The notes under the pieces are model-generated. The model saw only the letters and a program-made list of their open reading frames with translations. It made no database searches and was not told the origin of the DNA. From JAVBQG01 sp031549185 (GTDB taxonomy: Bacteria > Synergistota > Synergistia > Synergistales > Synergistaceae), in the NCBI GenBank assembly GCA_031549185.1, contig JAVBQG010000001.1:1-64000 (forward strand): a stretch of DNA of 64,000 nt, written 5' to 3'. The translations under genes were made by a program, and so were the position numbers. Of this stretch, positions 16,332-24,741 are shown piece by piece (positions within the stretch are counted from its first letter, which is position 1; the number at the start of each line of letters is the position of its first letter).

Positions 16332-16442
16332 GCAGACCCACTCCAGTCGAGGCTTACCCGCGCATTATACCAAAATAGAACAATATATTCGCGCGCCTGA
16401 AACTGTTATAATATTTCGCAACACCACAAGGGAGGTATGAAC

Positions 16443-17135
16443 ATGGCAAAGCTGACCTATCTCGGGCATTCGGCGTTTTATATCGAGGGCGAGAACATCC
16501 GGGCGCTCGTCGACCCCTTCCTCTCCGGCAATCCGATGGCCCCGGAGGGCCCCGACGCGCGAAAGGAGCTCGACTACATCTTCGTGACGCACGCGCACGG
16601 CGACCACCTGGGCGACACGGTCGAGATCGCGAAGCGCACCGGCGCCTCGGTCTTCGCCACCAACGAGCTGGCGCAGTATCTCGCGAATAAAGGCCTCGAG
16701 ACGATCGGCATGCACATCGGCGGACGGGCGTCGTTTCCCTTCGGGCGCGTGAAGCTGACGCCGGCGCACCATGGCTCGTCGATCTTCGAGAACGGCAAGA
16801 TGGTCTACTCCGACGTGCCCTGCGGCTACCTGATCGAGGTGGACGGCAAGAAGATCTACCACGCGGGCGACACGGGCCTGGCAATGGACATGAAGCTGCT
16901 GGCGTACGACGAGGTAGACGTCGCGATCCTGCCCATCGGCGGTTTCTATGTGATGGACGCCGAAGACGCGGCGCGCGCGGTCGGCTTCATCAAACCGATC
17001 GTGACGATCCCGATCCACTACGACACCTTCCCGCCGATCAAGGCCGACCCGGCAGCGTTCGAAAAACACATGAACCGCCTCGGCGCCGACGCGCGGGTGG
17101 AGGTCTTGAAACCGGGGGAGACGCTGGAGGTATGA
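16443..17135 (+). CDS. UPF0173-family metal-dependent hydrolase (metallo-beta-lactamase fold)
   Basis: The ATG at 16443 is 6 bases past GGGAGGT, so I prefer it to the ATG at 16437. The 230-residue product has the metallo-beta-lactamase ligands THAHGDHLGD (residues 49-58), the middle His in LTPAHHGSS, the Asp of YHAGDTGLAMD, and a terminal IPIHYDTFPPI. This is the UPF0173 (YtkL/RomA-like) family, single-domain hydrolases of unknown substrate. The FkbM methyltransferase gene starts one base after its stop, so they form an operon. Confidence 0.92.
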   Translation: MAKLTYLGHSAFYIEGENIRALVDPFLSGNPMAPEGPDARKELDYIFVTHAHGDHLGDTVEIAKRTGASVFATNELAQYLANKGLETIGMHIGGRASFPFGRVKLTPAHHGSSIFENGKMVYSDVPCGYLIEVDGKKIYHAGDTGLAMDMKLLAYDEVDVAILPIGGFYVMDAEDAARAVGFIKPIVTIPIHYDTFPPIKADPAAFEKHMNRLGADARVEVLKPGETLEV

Positions 17136-17136
17136 G

Positions 17137-18075
17137 ATGAAGATTCCTTTACGCTGGGCAATGGAGCGGTTGAAATTTTTTCGCACGGCAAGAACGTGCG
17201 GTTTTCTTACCGGGAAAGAATTTGCCCTGCTGCTGTTGAACGCTCTCCTGAGGAGACCCGCGCGAGGCAAATCGCATTTGGCTTATTCAGCCAAAGCCAA
17301 CCGCCTCAGAGGGCAATATTTGAAAGACGGGGTATTTGCATTTAGGGACGCCCGCCTTCCCTTGCTGGAGGCGGAGGATGAAAGTCTTTTTTTTGGCTGG
17401 GTTTTCGACGACATCTACCATGCCTATCTGGAACATGACGATGACTATCGAGAAGAGGCCATGGTCGGTTTTTACGATTCTCTGCCGGAGGGGACGTACT
17501 GTCTCAAGAACGATGTCGTCGATGTTCGCGTCGAGCCGGGAGACGTTGTTTTCGATGTCGGGAGCTGGGTGGGGGATTTTGCCGCGTATGCTTCTGCCAA
17601 AAAGGCGACCGTCTATGCCTTTGAACCCGGCTCCAAACTTTATAACCATACCCTTTTGAAAACCGCAGCGTTAAATGGAAACATTTATCCTGTAAAAATG
17701 GGGCTTGGCGATGTCCCTGCGAAAGTGAATATCGATGAAACAGCCTCGAACTCTCTCTCTTTGAAAATTGACGCCCAGCAGAATCGTGATGCGGAAGGCA
17801 CGATCGAGATCACTACCATCGACGATTTTGTGAGAGATAATGGGCTGAGCCGAGTCGACTTCGTCAAAGCGGATATAGAGGGACACGAACGCTATATGCT
17901 CATGGGGGCCAGGGAAACGCTCAAGCGCTTCGCCCCGAAACTGGCGATCTGTACCTATCATTTACCGGACGACCCGGAAGTGCTTGCTTCTCTCATCAAG
18001 GAGGCGAACCCTGCTTATAACATTGTGCAGAAGAGAAAGAAGCTGTACGCGTCCGTCCCGAAGATGACTGTGTGA
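17137..18075 (+). CDS. FkbM-family SAM-dependent methyltransferase
   Basis: The 312-residue protein carries the methyltransferase-21 (FkbM) pattern: motif I DVGSWVGDFAAYASA followed by ATVYAFEPGSKLYNH, the NSLSLKI segment, TIDDFVRDNGL and DFVKADIEGHERYML. It transfers a methyl group to a hydroxyl, often in glycan or natural-product pathways. The N-terminal ~110 residues are a separate helical region. Overall A/T content is higher than in adjacent genes (runs of T and A codons), hinting at recent acquisition. It is probably cotranscribed with the upstream UPF0173 gene. Confidence 0.88.
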   Translation: MKIPLRWAMERLKFFRTARTCGFLTGKEFALLLLNALLRRPARGKSHLAYSAKANRLRGQYLKDGVFAFRDARLPLLEAEDESLFFGWVFDDIYHAYLEHDDDYREEAMVGFYDSLPEGTYCLKNDVVDVRVEPGDVVFDVGSWVGDFAAYASAKKATVYAFEPGSKLYNHTLLKTAALNGNIYPVKMGLGDVPAKVNIDETASNSLSLKIDAQQNRDAEGTIEITTIDDFVRDNGLSRVDFVKADIEGHERYMLMGARETLKRFAPKLAICTYHLPDDPEVLASLIKEANPAYNIVQKRKKLYASVPKMTV

Positions 18076-18145
18076 ATGTGAATCGGCGGATGTTATGGAA
18101 TCTATCAGGTGACTACTACGCCACACAGCGTGGAGGCTGCCTCTC

Positions 18146-18271
18146 TTGGATTTATTTCCCCTCGGCCTCTTCGCGCTGGCGAACACGGCATGGTGGATCG
18201 CCTGCGTATGGGGTTTTGAAAGTGTCGTCTGGTACAGGAAATCCAGGGTGCCGTATTTCGACATCGTTTGA
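18146..18271 (+). CDS. Small (41-residue) single-pass membrane protein, hypothetical
   Basis: A TTG start at 18146 stands 9 bases after GGAGG and encodes MDLFPLGLFALANTAWWIAC followed by a Trp-rich helix and a basic tail (WYRKSR). One transmembrane segment covers about residues 4-30. The stop TGA is immediately followed by the ribosome site of the DNA glycosylase gene, so the two would be coupled. I recognise no family; the coding call rests on the ribosome site, composition and tight spacing. Confidence 0.45.
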   Translation: MDLFPLGLFALANTAWWIACVWGFESVVWYRKSRVPYFDIV

Positions 18272-18286
18272 CGGGGAGGTGTGGAG

Positions 18287-18787
18287 ATGAAGGCCGTCCA
18301 TTCGTTCGAGCCGGTCGTGGGCGACGGGCCGAGGGTCCTGATCCTCGGTACGATGCCGAGCGTCGAGTCGTTGGCGCGACGTGAATATTACGCGAACCCG
18401 CGCAACCATTTCTGGCGGCTCATCGCGGCCGTGTTGGACATGGAGTTGCCCCAGAGCTACAAAGAAAAGATCGCGATGGTCGAGGCGAACGGGATCGCCC
18501 TGTGGGATTCGGTTGAAAAATGTACCCGCTCCGGCTCGCTCGACAAAGATATCAAAGATGTGACGTCGAACGACATCGATTCGTTTCTCGACAAGCATCC
18601 GACGATCGAAGCCGTCTGCTTCAACGGCGCGAAGTCGCGGGACATTTTCCTGCGCCACTTCAAAACGCGCGAAGGTATACGATACATCCTGCTCCCCTCG
18701 TCGAGCCCGATCCCGCGCAAGAACATACGGACCTTCGAGGACAAACTTCGCGCGTGGCTGGCGTTGCGGGAGCTGCTGGGGGAATAA
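18287..18787 (+). CDS. Family-6 DNA-deoxyinosine glycosylase (HDG) of the uracil-DNA glycosylase superfamily
   Basis: The ATG at 18287 follows GGGGAGGT by 6 bases. The 166-residue protein has the family-6 signature LILGTMPSVESLARREYYAN followed by PRNHFWRLI near residues 20-47, then GIALWDSVEKCTRSGSLDKD and the C-terminal LLPSSSPIPR motif of the superfamily. These enzymes excise hypoxanthine from DNA, initiating base-excision repair after adenine deamination. Length is normal for the family. Confidence 0.88.
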   Translation: MKAVHSFEPVVGDGPRVLILGTMPSVESLARREYYANPRNHFWRLIAAVLDMELPQSYKEKIAMVEANGIALWDSVEKCTRSGSLDKDIKDVTSNDIDSFLDKHPTIEAVCFNGAKSRDIFLRHFKTREGIRYILLPSSSPIPRKNIRTFEDKLRAWLALRELLGE

Positions 18788-18824
18788 TTCTAATTCCGGT
18801 TCTATTTCAAATGGCCCGTTTTGT

Positions 18825-18902
18825 GTAGGGGCGCACAGTGTGCGCCCGCCAAAAAGCATGGTCCCTTCAGTGCAAAACGGGCGAACACTGTTCGCCCCTA
18901 CA
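18825..18902. repeat. Inverted intergenic repeat (TAGGGGCGCACAGTGTGCGCCC family)
   Basis: GTAGGGGCGCACAGTGTGCG at the left and GGGCGAACACTGTTCGCCCC followed by TACA at the right are inverted arms around a ~30-bp core. Each arm can form its own hairpin. It is the best-preserved member of the repeat family also seen at 12131 and 14475. Confidence 0.65.
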
Positions 18903-18946
18903 ATAATAACTGTCATATTGATTTAGAATCAGAATAACCCGAAAAC

Positions 18947-18996
18947 GAAGAGGAGAACTCCGCCGGGGTTGGGGCGAAATTCTCCTCTTCTTCTAT
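18947..18996. terminator. Hairpin between convergent genes
   Basis: GAAGAGGAGAACTCCGCC and GGCGAAATTCTCCTCTTC form a long stem between the 3' ends of the glycosylase and serine dehydratase genes. No clean U-tract follows, so termination is inferred from position and stem strength. Confidence 0.45.
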
Positions 18997-19101
18997 CCCG
19001 TTGCATCGACTCTTTCTCCGCTTAAATCCGGCTCTGCTGCCTCTGCCTCGCTCTTCTGTCGCTGTCGATGCAATCGGCGATATGCGTTTGCGCGTGTTGC
19101 G

Positions 19102-20688
19102 CTAATTCTTTGTCCCGACTGCTTTCTCCAGCCTCTCCCTGATTTCCAGAGACGCCTGCGTTTTCCCGAGGCCGCCGAAGGTGCAGCGCAGCTCCAGCGG
19201 CAGTTTGGTGCCGATATCGTACATCGCTCCGATCGTTTGCTCCAACGGGATGACTCTCTCGTAGCCGGCGAGGGCCATGTTGGCGCTGGCGATGGCGTTG
19301 GCGCCGCCCATGACGTTCTTCCCGAGACAGGGGACCTCCACTCGGTTGGCGACTGGGTCGCAGGCGAGCCCGGTGATGTTCTGCAGGGCGATCGAGGCCG
19401 CGTCGAGGCACTGTTCCACGGAGCCGCCCATCATCTGCGCCACACCTGCCGCCGCCATGCCCGATCCCGCGCCGCACTCGACCTGGCAGCCCGCGACCTC
19501 CGCCGCGAAGGTCGCCAGCTCGGCGATGAAGACGCCGACGATGCCTGCAGCCAGCATTCCCTTCACGATCTCCTCCTGCGGCAGGTTTAGCGTCTTGCCG
19601 ACGCCGAGGATCGTCCCCGGCAGGCAGCCGCAGGATCCGGCGGTGGGTGCGGCCACGATGACCCCCATGGCGCTCTTCACCTCCATGATGGCAGTGATGA
19701 ACTTGATCGTCGTGTTGAGCACGTCGCAGGGAATCAGCCTGCCCTTCGTGCTGCTTTCGTCGATTTTGAAGGCCTGAGGGCCGAGGATGCGGTCCTCGTA
19801 GGCCGTGCCGCGCAGTCCCTCGGTGACGGCGTTTTCCATAATCGCCACGATGCCGCGCATCTTCTCGAAGGCCTCGTCCGGCGTGGTACCGCCTCTGGCG
19901 GCTTCGTAGCGGGCGGCAAACTCCCAGAGTGCGTGCGGCTCGGTCTTCGCGAGCGCCGCCAGCTCGTTCGGCGTACGGAAGGGAACCGTGCAGGTCGCGC
20001 GCGAATGCGTCGGCAGAATCGGCTCCAGCTGGACGACATCGAGGACGCCCGGCAGCGCCCGCAGGGCCTCCGTGGCCGAGGGGTCTGGTTGCGCGGCGAA
20101 TTTCAGCGCGACAAGCGACTTATGCGATACTTGTTTCGCGTCGATGAAATCGAATCCTGGGCAGATTTTTTTGATCGCGCTGACGAGGTCGTCGATCGAA
20201 CGGCCCGTGTCCGCCGTGACGAGCAGCTCGTAGAAGTCGCCCTCGATGCGCACGTCGAAGCCGTCGTACTTTTGCATTTCGATCATGCCACCGCCGACGG
20301 AGATAGCCTCCCAGTCGTGAGAGACGCCGTTTTTACCGGTGGCCGCGATTCGGTAGTGATTGGGATGTACGGCTCCGTAGTCGAGTACGCGGAACCGAAC
20401 CGGGATCCCCGCTTCCTTCGCCAGCCGCTCGGCGTTGGGCACGGCGGGGTCGGTCATCTCGATGCCCATGATGCCGCTCACAAAACCCATGTCGGTACCG
20501 TGCCCGTCGTGGGACTCCGCCAGCGATCCGTTCACGTCGAAATCGACCAGGGCCTCGCTCGCATCGCCTCCCAGCGACTGCCGGACGATCGCCGCGATCC
20601 GCGAGGCGCCCGCCACGTGCGAGCTGGAGGGTCCGCGCATGACCGGCCCGATGACGTCGTTAAAGATACTCGAGGGAAGTTTGTCCAT
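19102..20688 (-). CDS. L-serine dehydratase (iron-sulfur type, single chain)
   Basis: At 528 residues this is the fused form of SdaAB/SdaAA. The N-terminal beta domain starts IFNDVIGPVMRGPSSSHVAG and has DVNGSLAESHDGHGTDMGF; the alpha domain begins around residue 260 and contains TAGSCGCLPG, AGCQVECGAGSGMAAAG, GLACDPVANRVEVPC and KNVMGGANA. Cysteines in VECG, ACDP and VPCL are the expected [4Fe-4S] ligands. The enzyme deaminates L-serine to pyruvate and ammonia in the cytosol. It is the last gene of the racemase/TRAP operon, 12 bp after the second racemase gene, which suggests a beta-hydroxy amino acid is an intermediate or product; the substrate could differ from serine. Confidence 0.85.
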   Translation of the reverse strand: MDKLPSSIFNDVIGPVMRGPSSSHVAGASRIAAIVRQSLGGDASEALVDFDVNGSLAESHDGHGTDMGFVSGIMGIEMTDPAVPNAERLAKEAGIPVRFRVLDYGAVHPNHYRIAATGKNGVSHDWEAISVGGGMIEMQKYDGFDVRIEGDFYELLVTADTGRSIDDLVSAIKKICPGFDFIDAKQVSHKSLVALKFAAQPDPSATEALRALPGVLDVVQLEPILPTHSRATCTVPFRTPNELAALAKTEPHALWEFAARYEAARGGTTPDEAFEKMRGIVAIMENAVTEGLRGTAYEDRILGPQAFKIDESSTKGRLIPCDVLNTTIKFITAIMEVKSAMGVIVAAPTAGSCGCLPGTILGVGKTLNLPQEEIVKGMLAAGIVGVFIAELATFAAEVAGCQVECGAGSGMAAAGVAQMMGGSVEQCLDAASIALQNITGLACDPVANRVEVPCLGKNVMGGANAIASANMALAGYERVIPLEQTIGAMYDIGTKLPLELRCTFGGLGKTQASLEIRERLEKAVGTKN

Positions 20689-20700
20689 TGGTAATCTCCT

Positions 20701-21711
20701 TTACCAGCTCGTAAATCCGTTTTTCAGGCGGTCGTTCTGTTCCATCACGAGGTGGTTGAAACCCGTGATGTGGACGTCGCGGCATGATACTTTCGGAATA
20801 ATCGCCGGGTAATCCCCGGCCTTCGTTTCGCGTAGCGCCCTGCCACTGAAGACGCCCCCATAGACGCTCTTCTGGTAGAAAGGCTCGTCGAGCCCGATGA
20901 GTCCGCGGAAATACCGCTGCGCGATGCGCGTCGAGGTCCCCGTTCCGCAGGGCGAGATGTCCGCCTGCGCGTCGCCGAAGATGCACTGACCCGTGTACTC
21001 GCCGTTCTCGTTCGGCTTGTCCTCGCAGAAGAGCAGCTGATCCATGTAATTGACGTCGGGATTGTACGGGTGCTCGATCTCCACCGCCCGGTTGGAGGCG
21101 GCCAGGATGACCTTGCTGAGTTCCCGCAGTTCACCCATACCCGCGGCCGTGATCTTTCGTCCGACCGCGTCGATGTCCACGAGCGTGAAAAAATTTCCGC
21201 CGTAACCGATGTCGACCTCGATCTCGCCGACGCCGGGCACGTCGATCTTGAGGTCCCGGCGGTAGAGGAAGGCGGGCACGTTTTCGAGCGAGATGTTCGC
21301 CACCTCGCCCTCCTCCATCTCTACGAAGACCGTCACGATGCCGGTCGGTGTATCGAGGCGGATCTCGGTCTGCGGCTCCCTGCGGGGGACCATGCCGGTC
21401 TCGACCAGCACTTTCGCCACCGAGAGCGTCCCCGCGCCGCACATCGGCTGATAGGTGAGCGCGTCGATGTAGAAGAGGCCGTAGTCTGCCTCCGGCGAAC
21501 AGGGCTCCGTGAGGATTGCGCCCACAAGCGAGGCGAAGCCCCGTGGCTGCTGCATGATACAGGTGCGAATCCAGTCGTGGTTCACCCTCATATACTCCAT
21601 CTTTTGCGTGACCGTGCTCCCTCGCAGCGGCGGAATGCCGCCGGTCACGACGCGGATCGGCGTGCCGGTCGTGTGGGCGTCCACCGCGAAGATCGACTGT
21701 GTCTGCCGCAT
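20701..21711 (-). CDS. Proline-racemase-superfamily enzyme, copy 2
   Basis: The 336-residue protein has both superfamily catalytic cysteines: C91 in QPMCGAGTLSVAK and C255 in DISPCGTGTSTRIAQ, which suit a two-base racemase/epimerase. Dehydratase members replace the first Cys with Thr. The first motif reads MCGAGT where classical proline racemase and 4-hydroxyproline epimerase have MCGHG, so the substrate may differ. Members act on free amino acids such as proline or hydroxyproline in the cytosol. The gene lies between dctM and the serine dehydratase gene and is likely cotranscribed with both. Confidence 0.85.
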   Translation of the reverse strand: MRQTQSIFAVDAHTTGTPIRVVTGGIPPLRGSTVTQKMEYMRVNHDWIRTCIMQQPRGFASLVGAILTEPCSPEADYGLFYIDALTYQPMCGAGTLSVAKVLVETGMVPRREPQTEIRLDTPTGIVTVFVEMEEGEVANISLENVPAFLYRRDLKIDVPGVGEIEVDIGYGGNFFTLVDIDAVGRKITAAGMGELRELSKVILAASNRAVEIEHPYNPDVNYMDQLLFCEDKPNENGEYTGQCIFGDAQADISPCGTGTSTRIAQRYFRGLIGLDEPFYQKSVYGGVFSGRALRETKAGDYPAIIPKVSCRDVHITGFNHLVMEQNDRLKNGFTSW

Positions 21712-21727
21712 GTCCCCTCACGCCCCT

Positions 21728-23020
21728 TTACATGAAGAGGGCGCGCAGGTTCAGCAACGCCAACGAGACCCAGGGAACGTAGGTGACGATCATCAGCACG
21801 GCGATGACCGCCGCCAGGAAGGGCAGCGCCGCCTTGGAGACCTTTTCGAAGGGCACCTTGCCGATGTTGACAGCGGAGAAGAGACAGACTCCGACGGGCG
21901 GAGTCGCCAGCCCGATGGTGAGGTTCAGGCAGACGATGACGCCGGCGTGAACCGGGTTGAGCCCCATCTTCAGCATAGCGGGCGCCAGAATGGGCCCCAC
22001 GAGCATGATGGCGGGCGCACTGTCCATGAACATGCCGACGACGAGGAGGGCGAGGTTGATGAGCAGCAGTTTAACCCATACCCCTACGTTCATGGCGAGC
22101 ATGAATTCGGTGAGTTTGAAGGCGACCCGTTCGTTGGTCAGAACCCACCCGAAGGCGTAGCAGGTGCCGACCAGCAGCATGACCGAGCCGCTGTCGATCG
22201 CGCTCTCCAGGAGGATGCGAGGCATCTGCTTCCACGTGATGGTCTTGAATATGAACATCGAGAGGATAAAAGCGTACAGTGCCGCCATCGCTGAGGCCTC
22301 GGTGGGCGTAAAGAGACCGGAGACGATGCCGCCGAGAATAAAGGCGGGGAGCAGTAGGCAGGGTCCGGCTTGCCATGCCGCGCGGAAGCGCTCGATCCAA
22401 GGCGTGCGCGGGAGCTGAGGGTAGTTGTCGCGCCGCGCGTAGCCGTAGACGAGCGCCGAGAGGCAGAAAGCCATCAGAATGCCGGGCAGTATCCCCGCCA
22501 CGAAGAGGTCTCCGATCGGGACCTGGCTGACAGCTCCGTATATGACGAACGCGAGGCTGGGCGGTATGACCGGGGCCATCGTGGAGGCGACGGCCGTGAG
22601 CCCCGCGCTGAAATCCGCGGGATAACCCTCCTTTTTCAGGGAGGGGATCATGATGGAGCCGACGGCGGAGGTCGCCGCGACCGCGGAGCCCGATACCGCC
22701 CCGAAAAAGGCGCAGACGAGGACGTCGACAATGGCGAGCCCGCCCCTGATATGACCGACGAAGGTCTGGGCGAGGCGTATGAGCCGCCTCGTGATGCCGC
22801 CGTTGTTCATCAGGTTGCCTGCCAGCACGAAGAAGGGCAGGCACATCATCAGGAAGGAGTCCATACCGCGGATGACGCGCTGTGGCACCAGCAGCCAGGA
22901 GACGTCGCCCCCCATCGAGATGATATACGAGACGGTCGCCAGAATGAGCACGAAGGAGATGGGGACGTTGAGGAAAAGGAACAGAAAGAACGTGACGAAC
23001 ATGATCCAGGTCATTGTCAT
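21728..23020 (-). CDS. dctM: TRAP transporter large permease DctM
   Basis: The 430-residue protein is a standard DctM subunit with about 12 hydrophobic segments. It starts FLFLFLNVPISFVLILATVS and carries the conserved MPFFVLAG-type segment (MCLPFFVLAGNLMNNGGI), FGAVSGSAVAATSAVGSIM and a terminal ANPPVG-type motif (LTIGLATPPVGVCLFS). It forms the Na+-driven translocation channel with DctQ in the inner membrane, fed by the DctP binding protein. It sits in the order dctP-dctQ-dctM within the racemase operon. Confidence 0.95.
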   Translation of the reverse strand: MTMTWIMFVTFFLFLFLNVPISFVLILATVSYIISMGGDVSWLLVPQRVIRGMDSFLMMCLPFFVLAGNLMNNGGITRRLIRLAQTFVGHIRGGLAIVDVLVCAFFGAVSGSAVAATSAVGSIMIPSLKKEGYPADFSAGLTAVASTMAPVIPPSLAFVIYGAVSQVPIGDLFVAGILPGILMAFCLSALVYGYARRDNYPQLPRTPWIERFRAAWQAGPCLLLPAFILGGIVSGLFTPTEASAMAALYAFILSMFIFKTITWKQMPRILLESAIDSGSVMLLVGTCYAFGWVLTNERVAFKLTEFMLAMNVGVWVKLLLINLALLVVGMFMDSAPAIMLVGPILAPAMLKMGLNPVHAGVIVCLNLTIGLATPPVGVCLFSAVNIGKVPFEKVSKAALPFLAAVIAVLMIVTYVPWVSLALLNLRALFM

Positions 23021-23036
23021 CTACCTCGTTTCGGCG

Positions 23037-23561
23037 TCAGAAATCCGACGCGACTTCCACATCTCTGTATTTTCCGAAATGAACGAGCTCCAGCAGCTGC
23101 GTGAGGCCATAGAAGAGCATCAGGGCGCCGCTGACCGGAATCGAGAGGTACAACACGCCGGCGGACACTGGGAATGAAGTGGCCGTCTGCCCCGAGGAGA
23201 ATGCGTTTGCAGTCTGCTCCGAGCCGTAGATCGTGAGGACTGCGACGGCGAACAGGAGCAGAAGCTGGGCCACGATCTTGGCCGTGCGCTGGATGCCGCC
23301 TCGCAGGTAAGATACCAGCACGTCGACGCCGATGTGGACGTGCGAGTGCGTTGCACAGGCCGCCGCGGTCATGGTGCTCCAGATGAAGAAGTAGCGGCCC
23401 ATCTCCTCCGCCCACTGGAAGGAAAACCCGAGGAAGGAGCGGGCGATGACCTGAATGACGACGACGATCGACATGAGCGCGAAGGTCGTGCAGGTGACGA
23501 TGGAGGTGTAATAATTCAGCTTGTCTTCGAGTGACTGCATTTGTTTGATCAATCGCTCCAT
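23037..23561 (-). CDS. dctQ: TRAP transporter small permease DctQ
   Basis: The ATG at 23561 (MERLIKQMQSLEDKLNYY) has AAAGGCGGGG upstream; the long in-frame extension beyond it is Ser/Arg-rich noise. The 174-residue product has four transmembrane helices and the family FSFQWAEEMGRYFFIW segment near residues 50-65. It pairs with DctM. Sixteen bases separate it from the dctM start. Confidence 0.92.
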   Translation of the reverse strand: MERLIKQMQSLEDKLNYYTSIVTCTTFALMSIVVVIQVIARSFLGFSFQWAEEMGRYFFIWSTMTAAACATHSHVHIGVDVLVSYLRGGIQRTAKIVAQLLLLFAVAVLTIYGSEQTANAFSSGQTATSFPVSAGVLYLSIPVSGALMLFYGLTQLLELVHFGKYRDVEVASDF

Positions 23562-23592
23562 TTGAATAACCCCGCCTTTCGTGGGGATACGA

Positions 23593-23628
23593 TTCGGGCG
23601 GCGGCCTTGGTTAAGCGCGCCGCCCGAA
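23593..23628 (-). other. Intercistronic hairpin between dctP and dctQ
   Basis: TTCGGGCGGC and GCCGCCCGAA form a strong stem in the 88-bp gap after dctP, with no U-run. Such hairpins commonly protect or attenuate the message so that the binding protein is made in excess over the membrane subunits. That role is inferred. Confidence 0.6.
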
Positions 23629-23649
23629 CGATCGTCTTCGATGTCGATG

Positions 23650-24660
23650 CTACTTCGTCTTGTTGATCTGATCGACGAGCGGTTTCCAATGGGGGTACGT
23701 CTTGAAGTACTTCTCGTAGACGGGCTGTACAGCCTTGACCCACGCATCGCGGTCCTTCGGGTAAGTAAGGGAGATCTTTTTCTCGCTCTCCAGCTTCTTG
23801 GCGAGGTCTACTTCCGTCTTCCAGAACCAGTTCCGCTGGTACTTGCCGGCTTCGACCGCCGCAGTCTGCACGAGTTTGCGCTCATCGGCGTTGAGTCCGT
23901 TCCACAGTTTCTCGCTCACCAGAACCACGCCGGACGAATAGAAGTGCTTGATCATGCAGACGTAGGGCTGTATCGCGAGATAGCCGACCGAGTTCGCGAC
24001 GATCACACCGTTGTCCTGACCGCTGACGAGGCCGGTCTGGAGACTGCTGTAGATCTCGCCCGAGGGGATCGGAGTGGGGATGGCGCCGAGTGCCTTGTAC
24101 ATATCGGCGTTCATGTCGTTCATCATCGTGCGCAGGCGCAGACCCTTGAGGTCGGAGAGGGTGTTGATCGGGCGCTTGTTGTTCGTGATCTCGCGCCAGC
24201 CGTCCTCGTGGAAGGCGATCGCCTTGATGCGCGTGCCGTTGAATTTCTCCAGTAGCTGTTTGCCGACGGGGCCCATGAGGACTTTATTGACGTGCTCGGT
24301 GTCCCGGAAGAGGAAGGGCATATCCAAGAGCATCAGGTCCTTGACGAAGGCCGAGAGGCTGCCGGTAGAGAGCCAGCCCATGTCGAGGTTGCCCGACTGT
24401 ACCATTTCAGCGGCCTCGACTTCGTCGCCGGTCATGTCGCCGGCATAGATCTGCACCTTGATTTTTCCCTTGCTGCTCTTGTCCAGAAGCTCCTTGAACT
24501 TGTTGGCGCCTACGTCGAAGTTGCTGCCGACGGGCAGGACGTGCGCCACCTTGATGGTACGTTCTCTGATCTCCGCTGCCGCCGCCGTTCCCGCGATAAC
24601 GGTGAGGCTCATCATAACTGCCGCCATGGTCAGGATTGCAATGATACCACTGCGCTTCAT
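23650..24660 (-). CDS. dctP: TRAP transporter periplasmic solute-binding protein DctP
   Basis: The 336-residue protein begins with a signal peptide (cleavage near GTAAAAE, residue ~29). The mature domain starts RTIKVAHVLPVGSNFDVGAN and has SDLKGLRLRTMMNDMNADMY, where the Arg is the conserved carboxylate clamp of DctP-type receptors, and GLVSGQDNGVIVANS. It therefore binds an organic acid or amino/imino acid with a carboxylate. Gene context (racemases) points to an amino or imino acid. It is the first transporter gene of the operon. Confidence 0.93.
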   Translation of the reverse strand: MKRSGIIAILTMAAVMMSLTVIAGTAAAAEIRERTIKVAHVLPVGSNFDVGANKFKELLDKSSKGKIKVQIYAGDMTGDEVEAAEMVQSGNLDMGWLSTGSLSAFVKDLMLLDMPFLFRDTEHVNKVLMGPVGKQLLEKFNGTRIKAIAFHEDGWREITNNKRPINTLSDLKGLRLRTMMNDMNADMYKALGAIPTPIPSGEIYSSLQTGLVSGQDNGVIVANSVGYLAIQPYVCMIKHFYSSGVVLVSEKLWNGLNADERKLVQTAAVEAGKYQRNWFWKTEVDLAKKLESEKKISLTYPKDRDAWVKAVQPVYEKYFKTYPHWKPLVDQINKTK

Positions 24661-24741
24661 CTTTCTCTCTCCTTCACAGTCGTTAGGCTTGCGTTTCTTC
24701 TCGCAATGAAACTGTCCTCGGTCCTCCTCTCCGTTTTGTTC

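Noticed and set aside
20701..21711. Assignment of the second racemase-like gene as trans-3-hydroxyproline dehydratase
   Set aside because: That activity goes with Thr in place of the first catalytic Cys; both Cys are present here (C91 and C255).
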